Source: Coemansia sp. RSA 1804 (taxonomy: Eukaryota; Kickxellomycota; Kickxellomycetes; Kickxellales; Kickxellaceae). Taken from it: 11,080 nt of DNA. The stretch spans positions 1-11,080 of the forward strand of contig JANBTH010000806.1 of NCBI GenBank assembly GCA_027578815.1, read 5' to 3'. The notes below the pieces were generated by a model that searched no databases, was not told where the DNA came from, and saw only the letters and a list, made by a program, of their open reading frames with translations. A program made the translations under genes and the position numbers. How positions within the stretch are numbered: position 1 is the stretch's first letter; every line of letters starts with the position of its first letter. Below are positions 1 to 9,521 of this stretch, piece after piece.

Positions 1-784
1 GCGGCTTGTCCTGAATAGTAGTTTGATAGGTTTCCTTATAGTAAATAACATACTTTTTATATTCCACTTGAAACCCCCATTGAAACATATAATACTAGGT
101 TTGAAATAACATAGTCAATACATTTGTGCAGGGCATCAGAAAACAAAAAGAAAAGAAAAGAGATGAATCAATCAGACCCAGATAAGACTGTTGTCAGCAA
201 ATGATGGGCCCAGTGGTACCTCCGTTGGACAGTTTCCTTGTGGCTACTTTTATTAGCTAACCGTTGGGGCTTGGCTGTGCGAGGTGTTGTATTCAGATCA
301 TGGTTTAGGTTTTCCGTTGCTGTCAAGGCGTTTACAGCATGCCGGATGAGCGGAAACTGCTTTTGAGATTTGCTTTGTAGTCAATGTGTTAGTTATATGT
401 CTTGCAGATGCTCATCTGTCGGTAGTAAGAGTCGGGGTGCACCATGCTTCTCAGACTCTTGGGGGCTTTTTCAGAGACATCGGACTTCTGTGGGAAAATG
501 AAGGTCCTCTGATAATGAATTTGAACAAGCAAAAAAACATAATCACCACCCCTACTCCTGTTTTATTTATTTTCTATCTCTACATAAGCGTTTAGATCCA
601 TTTTTCGGGGCTCACTTTCTTTTCTTCCTCCTTGGCTCTTTGCCTTTTTTATTTACATTATTATAGCTGGTACGATCTTTGATAAGTTTGCACTCACCCC
701 TCTCTTTCTCTCTTTCAGTTGGTGTTTTCATTATTACAGACGCTGTTTTGCTGCTGTTTGGCATTAAAAACGCACAAACCGGAG
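1..784 (+). promoter_or_regulatory. Upstream non-coding region and probable 5' leader of the phosphofructokinase gene
   Basis: No ORF here looks like a conserved protein, and the reading frames entering from the left edge stop within about 110 bases. The stretch is AT-rich and turns strongly pyrimidine-rich from about 605. Two good splice-acceptor-like sites occur: CAG ending at 718 after a C/T tract, and TAG ending near 665. A donor-like GTAAGA lies at 425-430. A 5' UTR intron of about 425..718 is therefore possible but unproven. I see no convincing TATA box. What is seen is base composition and splice-like motifs; the promoter role is inferred from position. Confidence 0.45.
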
Positions 785-3700
785 ATGGACTCGTTGAACC
801 TAAACCTAGCGTTTTCGCACGTGGCGCTGGTGGCAACGTCAGCCGATCTGTTCCAAAGGACAGTAGAGTTTTACCTGGAATTTGGATTTAGTACAGTGCG
901 GCAGATCACGCATACTGTTCCACGCAAAGATATTGCGCACACAAGTACAGTTATCAGCGAGGCGTGGCTGCACTTGTTTGCGTGTCGGCCTGAGAACAAC
1001 GTTACGCTTAGGATCATTCACAGCGACGGAGGAGAAAACAAAGACTCAAAGACCGCCACTAGTGGTGGCAGTGGGTCTAATGGTATTAGAATCTGTCTTG
1101 CTACGCCAGAGATCGAGGTAGGTCTTTTGTGTGCATTCTACTATTTTTCATTCTTGCTTTTTCTTTTCGTTTTTCGGGGTTGCAAGGAGAGTGAAGGGTT
1201 TTTGGGAAATCGTCTCCATCGATAACGTAGCGCAAGATCCTTTCCGCAACCACCATCTCTTTTCTTCTTCTCACACAGCAGCAATGCATACAGCGGCAGT
1301 GGGCAAAGCATGGTGGTTCATTTTTCTTGTTTCCCTGTCTGGGAATAGTGGGGAGATGCTATCTGTGCGTCCGATCAACAAAAAGATAACGCATTCATCT
1401 TGGCAAGCACAGAATTGTTGGATTAATGGTGGAAGAATATTGCCCACTATTTTTTTTTTACAAAAAACGAAGGAAATGTAGGACGCAAAAAAGATCCTTA
1501 AACAGAACAACACAAGTTTCACGACTCACCCGGACGCCGAAAGCAACGACGACCGCATAGCCACGCACGATCCGCTTGGAAACGAGGTGTTCTTTATAAC
1601 GCAGCCCAACACGTTCTCGATCCCGTCATCGCCCGAAGTGAAGCCAATGCGTGCGCACGGAACACCGCCGGCAGAGGAGCTTGATTTGCTAGCAGAGGCG
1701 ACCAAGCGCAAGAGCATAGGAATCTTGACGTCGGGTGGCGATGCGCAGGGCATGAATCCGTGCGTGCGTGCTGTGGTGCGGATGGCGATTGCACGCAGTT
1801 GCCGGCCGTTCCTGATCTACGAGGGGTACCAGGGACTGGTTGACGGAGATGACAAGATCAAGGAGGCTACGTGGACCGATGTGAGCGGGTTTCTGACGCT
1901 GGGCGGGACGATGATTGGCACGGCGCGATGCAAGGAGTTCCGTGATCTGGAAGGCAGGCGTAAGGGTGTGCGCAATCTGATCAAGCATGGAATCGATGCG
2001 CTTGTGGTGATCGGTGGTGACGGGTCGCTGACGGGTGCGGACAGATTGCGTGCCGAGTGGCCAGATCACGTTGCGCAGCTGGAGAAGGCGGGCGAAATCA
2101 CGCCGGAGGAGGCGGCCGGACACGGCACGCTGATGATAGTTGGAATGGTTGGGTCGATCGACAACGACCTTGCGTCAACTGACATGACAATTGGCGCGTG
2201 CTCGGCACTGGAGCGCATCTGCGAGTCGGTTGACGCCATTCTCAGCACCGCCATGAGCCACCAGCGCGCGTTTGTGGTGGAGGTGATGGGAAGGCACTGC
2301 GGATGGCTGGCGCTGAACGCAGCGATCAGCACTGGTGCCGACTACCTGTTTATCCCGGAGGCGCCACCAAGCAAGGCCGACTGGGAGGCAGCCATGTGCC
2401 GCACACTCAAGTCCAGTCGCGACGCTGGCAAGCGCACGTCGTTGGTCATTGTGGCCGAGGGCGCGCTGGATAAGGATCTGAAGCCGATTCGCGCCGACTA
2501 TATCCGCGAGATTCTGGCCACGCGGCTCGGCTATGACACGCGCGTTACCATCCTGGGCCATGTGCAACGTGGCGGAGCACCCGCGCATTTTGACCGGTTC
2601 CTGGGCACGATGCAAGGCGCCGAGGCTGTTGAGGCGATTCTTCGCGCTACGCCCGAGACGCCGTCGCCAGTGATTGGCATGCTGGAGAACAAGATTACCA
2701 CGCAGCCGCTGAAGGAAGCCATTGAACTGACCGGACAGGTTGCGCAGGCCATCGAGCGCAAGGACTTTGCGCGCGCCATGCAGCTGCGGTCGCAGTCGTT
2801 TGCCAACCAGCTGCAGTCGTACAAGGAGATTGCCAGCTACAACTCTGACAGCAAGATGCGGCTGCCTGAGAACAAGCGTCTGCGCATTGCCATTCTGCAC
2901 GCCGGAGCACCGGCCGGAGGCATGAACACGGCTACGCGCAGCGCTGTACGGCTGTGCATCAACCGCGGCCACACGCCGCTGGGCGTGCACAACGGGTTTC
3001 CCGGTCTGATGCGCGGCGAGCTGTCGGAGCTGGACTGGCTGACCGTTGACGGGTGGACGATTGCTGGTGGCACCAAGCTGGGCACCAACCGCGACCAGCC
3101 GACGCCGCAGCTCGGTGCCGTTGCTTACCAGCTGCAAAAGCACAACATACACGCGCTGATGGTGATCGGTGGGTTTGAAGCGTACACGGCGGTGCTTGCT
3201 CTAGCACGCAACCGAAGCCAGTATCCGGCCTTCAACATTCCGATTGCGCTGATTCCGGCCACGGTCTCCAACAACGTGCCAGGCACCGAGTACTCGCTGG
3301 GCTCAGACACAGCCGCCAACGTCATTGTGCAGGCGTCCGACATGATCAAGCAGTCGGCATCATCCAACCGCCGCCGCGTGTTCGTGATCGAGGTGCAAGG
3401 AGGCAACTGCGGGTTCCTGGCGGTGATGGCCGGCATCTCAGGCGGCTCCACCACTGTCTACACGCCCGAGGAGGGTGTTGATCTGACCCGTCTGCAGCGC
3501 GACATTGCACATCTGCGGTCGCGCTACATCAAGGAACTGGGACGGTCCGAGGGCCGCGTAACGCTGTGTAACGAGAACGCTTCCAAGACGTACTCGACCG
3601 ACATGATAGCGCGCATCTACGACGCCGAGTCCGGCGGTTTCTACGGCGCGCGCACCGCCGTGCTCGGCCATCTGCAGCAGGGCGGCACGCCGTCGCCGCT

Positions 3701-4151
3701 GGATCGGTGCCGCGCCAACACAATGGCCATCGAGTCCGTCAACTGGCTGCAGGCCAAGTGCTGGGACGCAATGGATGTGCCTAACGAGGATAACGTTAGA
3801 CTGCCTGCCGACAAGCTGAAGCGCAAGTACTTCCCGCGCGTCTTTGACACGTCGCGCGACTCTGTCGGACTTTTGGGTGTGATTGGGTCGGAGCTTCGTT
3901 TCACGCCCGTGGAGGATCTGGTGCAGCACACTGACTTTGTCCGCCGTGTGCCCCACGCTGTCTGGTGGCATGCCAGCCGCCAGCTCATTGACATCTTGTC
4001 GGGCGTGGGCGTTGATATCGAGAAGGGCGGATGCACCACTGAGTACAAGTCCTGTGCTATTGATCTGACCGCCGAGGATCTGATGCGTCTTTACGGCCAC
4101 CAGAACCGCAAGCTGTCCAAGCTCGCCACTCCCGCCAGCGTGCTCAGCTGA
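785..4151 (+). CDS. pfk1: 6-phosphofructo-1-kinase (ATP-dependent), fungal type with glyoxalase-like N-terminal domain
   Basis: Coding sequence join(785..1117,1482..4151), 1000 residues, close to yeast Pfk1 (987). It phosphorylates fructose 6-phosphate to fructose 1,6-bisphosphate with ATP, the committed step of cytosolic glycolysis. Residues 1 to about 160 form the glyoxalase-like extension of fungal PFK subunits. Two PFK halves follow. The N half keeps the catalytic features: GGDAQGMN (about 196), GGDGSLTG (about 289), SIDND (336-340, with the expected catalytic Asp338), MGRHCG (about 380) and GHVQRGG (about 470). In the C half, from about 579, the catalytic signature becomes VSNNVPGT (about 706-713), as in the regulatory halves of eukaryotic PFKs that bind allosteric effectors. 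The start at 785 (G at -3 and +4) aligns with the usual start of yeast Pfk. The intron is phase 0 and restores the frame. Fungal PFKs are often alpha/beta hetero-octamers; only one subunit gene is seen here. Confidence 0.96.
1118..1481 (+). other. Intron in the phosphofructokinase gene (364 nt, phase 0)
   Basis: The donor is GAG|GTAGGT at 1117/1118 and the acceptor ATGTAG|GAC at 1481/1482. Reading exon 1 onward meets a stop at 1223-1225, and the exon 2 frame has a stop at 1479-1481, so both ORFs break exactly where splicing is needed. The join gives ..ATPEIE|DAKKIL.., followed by THDPLGNEVFF, which matches the DPMGNN region that ends the glyoxalase-like domain in yeast Pfk. A branch-like GATTAAT lies at 1421-1427. 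The length is not a multiple of three, so retention would truncate the protein. Confidence 0.88.
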
Positions 4152-5162
4152 GCGGTTTGGCATGATTTGATGTGGTCGGTTAAGGTTTTCTTTTCTCCGC
4201 CCGTGGTAGTAGATCTTTTATCTTTTTTTCTTGTTTGTTTGTCTGCTAATGCACTTTTGCTGATTCATTAGCGGGAGTGGTGGGGCATGCCTTTTTGCTT
4301 CTGTTTACATCATTTGCAGTGCGTGGGAATCTTCTTTTGTTTTGGTTTTTTGTTAACGCCTTTTTATTCCATCTGATTGCAACAGCAGCAGCAGATCAAT
4401 TGACATGAAATGGGTGGGAAGCGACGATGGCAGTTGGTGCAAGCTTCGCCATTGTGTATTATTTCTATTGGCGCTGGGGGGATATGTGGCAAGTCCTGTT
4501 GTCAGATACGCCTGCCAGTCTCCCATCTCTATATCTGATTTCGCTATTTTGGAATGTGCAAAAGAAGGTGCCAAAAGAGAAGGGAGAAAAAAAAGGACCC
4601 CTCTTTATGGAGGTGAAAAGTAGGCTTTTAGCTTTTTATTAGTGAAAGTGGTGATTACTTATCCTTTATCAGCCACAAAGAAAAAAGGCGAACAAACAAT
4701 AATAATAATCATTATCAGCACCCGCCTTCTGGTCCTTGAGTGCTACTATTTTTCCAGCTTCTTTTCCTCCTTTCTACGCTCAAGTCTCGTTCGGACTTTC
4801 CAGCATCTGTGTAGACTGGGAGATAATAGAGTAAGAACAGTGAAAAGTGGTTTATGAACGAACCCAACCCGTTTCTCCCCATCCCCTCCAATTAAATTGT
4901 AGGCATTCATTTCTATCATCATATTTTTTTTGAAATATCGTCCATGCGTTCAAGAAAGAAAAACGAAAACGTGAAGCCTTTTTTAAAAAAAATAGGGGAA
5001 AAACTTTATCTGATTTACCGAGTTCTGGCCCAATATATATTCTCTCTTGGTTTCCTTGCTTTTCTTTCTCCTTTCAGTCCCACTTTATTTTTTTTCGTAT
5101 TGCACTTTCATTTTTTGTATTAGAACGCATTTATTAGTATCCTTACCTTCTTTTTTCATAAT

Positions 5163-5198
5163 ACACATATCCTTTTATCCTTTATATTACACATATCC
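5163..5198 (+). repeat. Short direct repeat of ACACATATCC in the leader
   Basis: The ten-base word ACACATATCC occurs at 5163-5172 and again at 5189-5198, with TTTTATCCTTTATATT between. It lies in the pyrimidine-rich leader of the DUF1636 gene. It may be a chance product of low-complexity sequence or a paired protein-binding site; the sequence cannot decide. Confidence 0.4.
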
Positions 5199-5274
5199 AT
5201 CCTATCTCTTAACAGCACTCATCGCTTTTGTTTCGACATCTTTTCTATTCCATCTACAAAACCAAGCTGAAACA

Positions 5275-5294
5275 ACACACACACACACACACAC
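5275..5294 (+). repeat. (AC)10 dinucleotide microsatellite in the 5' leader
   Basis: Ten perfect AC units end 38 bases before the ATG at 5333, so the repeat is probably within the 5' UTR of the DUF1636 gene. Such tracts change length easily, so it may vary between strains. Confidence 0.9.
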
Positions 5295-5332
5295 ATCGGT
5301 AGAGAGAGAACAAAAGAAAAATAGAAGACATA

Positions 5333-7162
5333 ATGGGTGTCTTTTGGCCTCTCACCAACTTTCCAAACATCGCAAGGTTTGTTGGGCTCATCGGGGTGGC
5401 TGCCAGCTTTTGCATAATCGTCGATCGCGAGGCACGCTACACGCTTATGCGGTATCTGTACACGCAGCTAAAAAGATTAGATGAAACATCCGCCAGAGAC
5501 ATAGAGGAAACCCAAGCTCGCGGGGATTTATTATTATCGCTGCTAACATCATCGCCTGCTGGTTCTCACGATAAACACAGCCGCAATCTTCACAGTCATC
5601 TGATAGAGCAATCAGATGATGGTTACAACGACGACGACGACGACAACGAGTCAACCCACCAGCAACGGCTGCCGTTCCGCGTGTCCAGTAAGACGGTATC
5701 GAAGGAACCGCTGGGCTTTGTTGCCAACGCAGCAAGGGATGCCCGGTCGTTTGCGTCAGACTCGACTGCGTTCTCGCGGGCCGCCTCGCCGCTTGGGCTG
5801 CGCTCAATCTCGGCCTCGTCCGAGATGGATGCAGTCAACCGGCTGGGCGAGGCGCTGATCAGCCGTCTGCAGAAGCTCGACGACACCACCAGCGGAGGCG
5901 CAAGAGATGGCGGCAGCACTGTTGTTGGGCGCATGGCATTGCCTCCGACGCCACCGGACACAAAGACAAACACGCGCGAGCTCACCACAACGATAGCTGC
6001 AACCGAGCAACCGTCGGTGGCTAAAGATACTCGCGGTAACGGAGACGCGGACGGCAGCAATGGGTGCCATGTGGACGCAGTAGCAAGGCAGCCGCTGGAC
6101 GGGCAGCAGCAAAGGCAGAGGCAGAGTGGAGGCGACGAAGTTCTCATGCCTCTTACTGCGGTGGATGGGCCACAGACGCCGCAGCAGGAGGAGGAGGAGG
6201 AGGAAGAGACGCCAGTGCCAAAGCCAAAGCCAAAGCCAAAGCCTGCCGCCGAGTCGAAGCGTCTGGCAGCACTGCCAAACCCCAACGCACCCGCCGTCCG
6301 CTCGACAATGCGCGACGGCCGCCCGCTGGCCTTCGATTACCCGCACCAAGCAGATCGCGCGCCCGAGCGTGCTGCCGTCAGACGCGAGCGGTCGCACGTG
6401 GAGATAGAAACAACCACCGACCACGACAGCTACGGATTCGTGTCCAACCCCGCTGCGCTCGTAGCGTATGGCGGGTCCGGATCCAACACACTGGTCAGCA
6501 CAGATCCAACGCAGCATGGCAGTCTGCGCGCCGGAACAGACTCAGCAGCAGCAGGAGCAGGAGACCACTACCTTTTCGTGTGCGTCAAGTGCCACCGACA
6601 GAGCACCAACGAGGTGTGCGAGAAGATATGCAGCGACGAGGATGGCGTGCTGCGCTGCAAGCTGCGTCCGCGCAGCAACGGGCTTCCTGTGGACGACATG
6701 GAGGATCTGGTGCTGCCAATGACGCCCAAGATGTACACCAACGGGCGTCGCAAAACAACCGGCCGCATGCTGTACGAGAACCTCACGGCCCTCCACTCGC
6801 AGCACGAGCGCATGAAGACCCGCACCGCCTGCCACGGCACCACGGCGCCGCACAGCTCTGCGTCGCGCGAGTGCCCCAACGCCGTCCGCTCCAGACTGCG
6901 CATTGTCCCGGTCAACTGTCTCTCCATGTGCCACCTGGGCAACGTGGTTGCCGTTGCCGGGCCCGGCAAGTTCAGCTACCAGTTTGGCGCGATGCACGAG
7001 ACCGACTCCGAGGACATGCAGGCCATCCTGCAGTTTGCCGAAGACTACATCGAAAGCGCTGAGGGCTTCACCAAAAACAAAACGAGACCTCCCAGACTGT
7101 CCCGCAACATCCTAGCCCGCATCCCTCCGCCGCTCCCGTCCTTTACTAGCATTGCAGAGTAG
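5333..7162 (+). CDS. Membrane-anchored DUF1636 (predicted metal-binding) domain protein
   Basis: Single uninterrupted ORF of 609 residues. The ATG has A at -3 and G at +4. Residues about 13-30 are hydrophobic (IARFVGLIGVAASFCIIV) and followed by a basic, helical-looking stretch, which suggests an N-terminal membrane anchor rather than a cleaved signal. Residues about 70-410 are low complexity, with an Asp run (about 98-103), seven Glu at 286-292 and alternating Pro-Lys at about 296-304. The C-terminal part, from about 412, resembles DUF1636/COG5469: CVKC (Cys417, Cys420), GRMLYENL, a VPVNCLSMC segment (Cys529, Cys533), GPGKFSYQFG, then an ILQFAEDYI helix. Paired cysteines in a thioredoxin-like fold suggest a metal or Fe-S site; this is inference. 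In bacteria the domain is often encoded near cobalamin or CobW-type genes, but no biochemical function is known to me. Coding DNA is GC-rich against AT-rich flanks, as for its neighbours, so there is no sign of recent transfer. Confidence 0.82.
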   Translation: MGVFWPLTNFPNIARFVGLIGVAASFCIIVDREARYTLMRYLYTQLKRLDETSARDIEETQARGDLLLSLLTSSPAGSHDKHSRNLHSHLIEQSDDGYNDDDDDNESTHQQRLPFRVSSKTVSKEPLGFVANAARDARSFASDSTAFSRAASPLGLRSISASSEMDAVNRLGEALISRLQKLDDTTSGGARDGGSTVVGRMALPPTPPDTKTNTRELTTTIAATEQPSVAKDTRGNGDADGSNGCHVDAVARQPLDGQQQRQRQSGGDEVLMPLTAVDGPQTPQQEEEEEEETPVPKPKPKPKPAAESKRLAALPNPNAPAVRSTMRDGRPLAFDYPHQADRAPERAAVRRERSHVEIETTTDHDSYGFVSNPAALVAYGGSGSNTLVSTDPTQHGSLRAGTDSAAAGAGDHYLFVCVKCHRQSTNEVCEKICSDEDGVLRCKLRPRSNGLPVDDMEDLVLPMTPKMYTNGRRKTTGRMLYENLTALHSQHERMKTRTACHGTTAPHSSASRECPNAVRSRLRIVPVNCLSMCHLGNVVAVAGPGKFSYQFGAMHETDSEDMQAILQFAEDYIESAEGFTKNKTRPPRLSRNILARIPPPLPSFTSIAE

Positions 7163-7461
7163 ACTTTAATAAAAACACATGCACAAAGATGTGGAGCTGG
7201 AAAATAAGAAAGAAAGAAAGAAAAGAATAAAGTACAAGCAAAAAATGAGTGCTTGAGAATAAGAAGAAAAAATAAAGAAACAGAAATAAAAACTTAGAAA
7301 CCCTTAATGATAATGAAAAAAGTATGGAAAGACAAGAGGAGGAATTTTGTTGCTGGTAGTGGAAAGTAGCGGTGGTAGTGAGTGAGTGAGTGAGGGAGGG
7401 AGGGAGGGAGGGGGAGAGTCAGTGAAAAGAAAAGAAACTTTCTTTCTCGTCATCATTTTTG
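7163..7461. terminator. Convergent intergenic region with polyadenylation signals
   Basis: This separates the DUF1636 gene (+) from the zinc-finger gene (-). On the + strand AATAAA occurs at 7168-7173, six bases after the stop codon, and again as GAATAAAG near 7227, AATAAAG near 7271 and AAATAAAA near 7285. The whole stretch is purine-rich on the + strand, with GAAA repeats around 7207-7225. On the minus strand I see no canonical AATAAA, only ATTAAA (complement of 7165-7170). The 3' ends of the two transcripts probably lie close together or overlap here. Confidence 0.55.
7379..7414 (+). repeat. GAGT repeats running into a GGGA repeat that is a perfect G-quadruplex motif
   Basis: Tandem GTGA units are followed by G-runs at 7394-7396, 7398-7400, 7402-7404, 7406-7408 and 7410-7414, each separated by a single A. 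Four runs of three G with one-base loops is the most stable class of predicted G-quadruplex. It lies 47 bases past the stop codon of the minus-strand gene, whose template strand carries the G-runs. Confidence 0.9.
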
Positions 7462-7883
7462 TTAGAAAAGATACACAGAAGAGTCCTTCAACGGCGTATT
7501 GATCTGCCTGCGCTGTGCGGCAGCAACGCGAAGATGGTCCAGGGAGCTCAGACGATGGGCATCAAGCGGAGAGGCCGATCCGGCGTTCGGTGCGAGCATT
7601 GTACCTGCTCCATCAGCAGCGATGCTTCCAGGCGACCCGTATGATGCGCCGCCGCCCCGCGACTGGCGCAGCAGCATCCAGTCGTCGGTCGACTGCTGGC
7701 GCCGCAGCTGCTGGTGCCGGGCCGCCCCATGCGGACTGCCGTGGCCGCCCAGGCTGCTCGGGTAGTATATGCCCAGCGGATCAACTCCACCCGCCGCAAC
7801 AAGCGAGAACGCGCCAAACGCAGGCGATTCCCCGGTACCTGTTGCTGCTGATGCCGCCGAAGGGAAGAACCGCGACTCGTACA

Positions 7884-7917
<34 letters not shown>

Positions 7918-9469
7918 ACTTGTGTTCTGGGCCACTTGGTCCAGATACGACGTGCTCAGGTTGCCACTGAACAGCGAGGGCGGCTGCAACTGCTGTGTCG
8001 CTTGCGTTGATGGTGGCGGCGTGTTGCTCCACACGTCGCTGTCAATAAGTGTGGCTGCCGAGCTCTGCGAGCTAGATCCAGCCGCCGGTCCTGATCCTGA
8101 TGTTGTTGCTACACCAGCACCCAGTGCGCTGCTTGATACCGATGACGATGACGACTTTTGCGATTGATGCTGCTGCTGCTGCTGCTGCTTCTGCGACTGT
8201 TGCTGTTGTTGTTCCCAGTTGATCGGGACCTTGAATCGCGGCAACGTTTGCATGCTTACACTGGACGTAAGCATCCTCCTCTGTGCTGCGTGCGGATGAT
8301 GATGATGATGGTGATGGTGGTGATGGTTATGATGCAAGTACTGTTGCTGGTTCTGGTATTGCTGGTGCTGGACCTGAGACAACGGTTTGTTACTGGACAC
8401 ACTTAGCCGCGCAAAGTCGCTCTCGTTGAGAATGCTACTATAATCGCCCTGCATTACGGACTGCTGCTGTTGATGCTGCTGATGTAGTGGTGGCGGCGGT
8501 GGCGTCGAGTCCTCGTCGTTTTCGCGGAACGATAACGACGAATGCGATGGCGACTGCATGTCACGCGGCGTAAGCGCAAACGACGACTCACGGCGATGAT
8601 GGTTGTAATAATGCCCGTTGCCAAAGCTACCGCCGGGCGCACCCAGACTAGACAGCTGGAAACTGTTCTGCAAAAGAAGGTTGCCCGATCCATTACTACC
8701 GCCGTCTAACCCATACGACCCATCAGTACCATTGGCAGCTGCGGCAGCCATTGCCAGCGACATTGGCTGAGGCCCCATCTGCCCCGATCCCGAGCGCAGT
8801 GATGGCAGCTGCGAGAGTGATGCAACGCGTCTGGCAACATTGGCATGCTCCTGCTCCTGGCCTTGTTGAAAGTGCTGGTGCATTGATGGCGGCTGCTGGT
8901 GCTGCTTGATGTTGTCCTTTGCACCAAAGGACTGCTGCTGGTGCTGCGCCAAGTGCATTGACGATGGAACGCCGCCGGCGGCAATCGAGAGATGGTGGGC
9001 TGCGGCTGTGGGCGATTGCAACACACTGGATGGATGGGAGTCTGCAGAAGTTTGTTGCTGCTGCTGCTGCTGGCCAAACAGGGACTGGGCAGACGGATGA
9101 TGCTGATGCCTCTGCTTTTGCTGTTGCTGTTGCTGCGCGGATGGAGATCCGGAAGCCGCAAGCCCCGCAATGCTTGGCATCAACTGGTTCGTTGTACGCA
9201 GTGTTCCCATGGACTGGTACTTGCGCAGCTCACCAAACGCCCGCACCGATGCAACCGACGAGCCCCCCTTTGCTCTGGACAGACTGGAGGGTGACATCGG
9301 CGCTGCACCTGCTGACGGACTCCCACTAGCACCGCCCATATTTGCTGTGACTGGGGTGAATGTCGAGATCAGTCGCCCGTCAGGAAGCATGGTGACCGGC
9401 GTCTGGAGCAGCGCTTGGAGCTGCTGCTGCTTGTGGCGTTTCTGAAGCTTTTTAGCCTGTGACGGCAAC

Positions 9470-9521
<52 letters not shown>

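Larger units (their letters stand above)
4152..5332 (+). promoter_or_regulatory. Intergenic region: phosphofructokinase 3' flank and promoter/leader of the DUF1636 gene
   Basis: No recognisable gene. The first part, to about 4400, is T/GT-rich and probably the PFK 3' UTR and polyadenylation region, though no close canonical AATAAA is seen. Around 4405-4640 are overlapping short ORFs without family resemblance. An AAT-type repeat lies near 4698-4712. From about 5040 the strand is strongly C/T-rich, typical of a fungal core promoter and leader. A CCAAT at 5030-5034 overlaps TATATAT at 5034-5040, about 290 bases before the ATG. A donor-like GTAAGA at 4831 and an acceptor-like CTTTCAG ending at 5077, with CTGAT at 5010-5014, allow a 247-nt 5' UTR intron; if it is real, the TATA-like site would lie inside it. 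Confidence 0.4.

Noticed and set aside
386..595. 69-codon ORF upstream of phosphofructokinase
   Set aside because: No family resemblance, ends in low-complexity sequence, and lies in a likely leader or promoter.
2175..3152. 325-codon ORF on the minus strand inside phosphofructokinase
   Set aside because: It lies antisense to clearly conserved PFK sequence; GC-rich codon bias on one strand opens long antisense frames. The translation has no recognisable domain.
3438..4163. 241-codon minus-strand ORF over the PFK C-terminal half
   Set aside because: Same antisense shadow effect; no domain and no independent promoter or splice signals.
5623..6517. Overlapping minus-strand ORFs with Ser, Gly-Phe or Leu runs
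   Set aside because: The runs are antisense readings of the GAG, GAC and CCAAAG repeats of the DUF1636 gene.
6064..7062. 332-codon + strand ORF in another frame of the DUF1636 gene
   Set aside because: Arg/Ala/Ser-rich shadow frame over the conserved DUF1636 coding frame; no recognised family.
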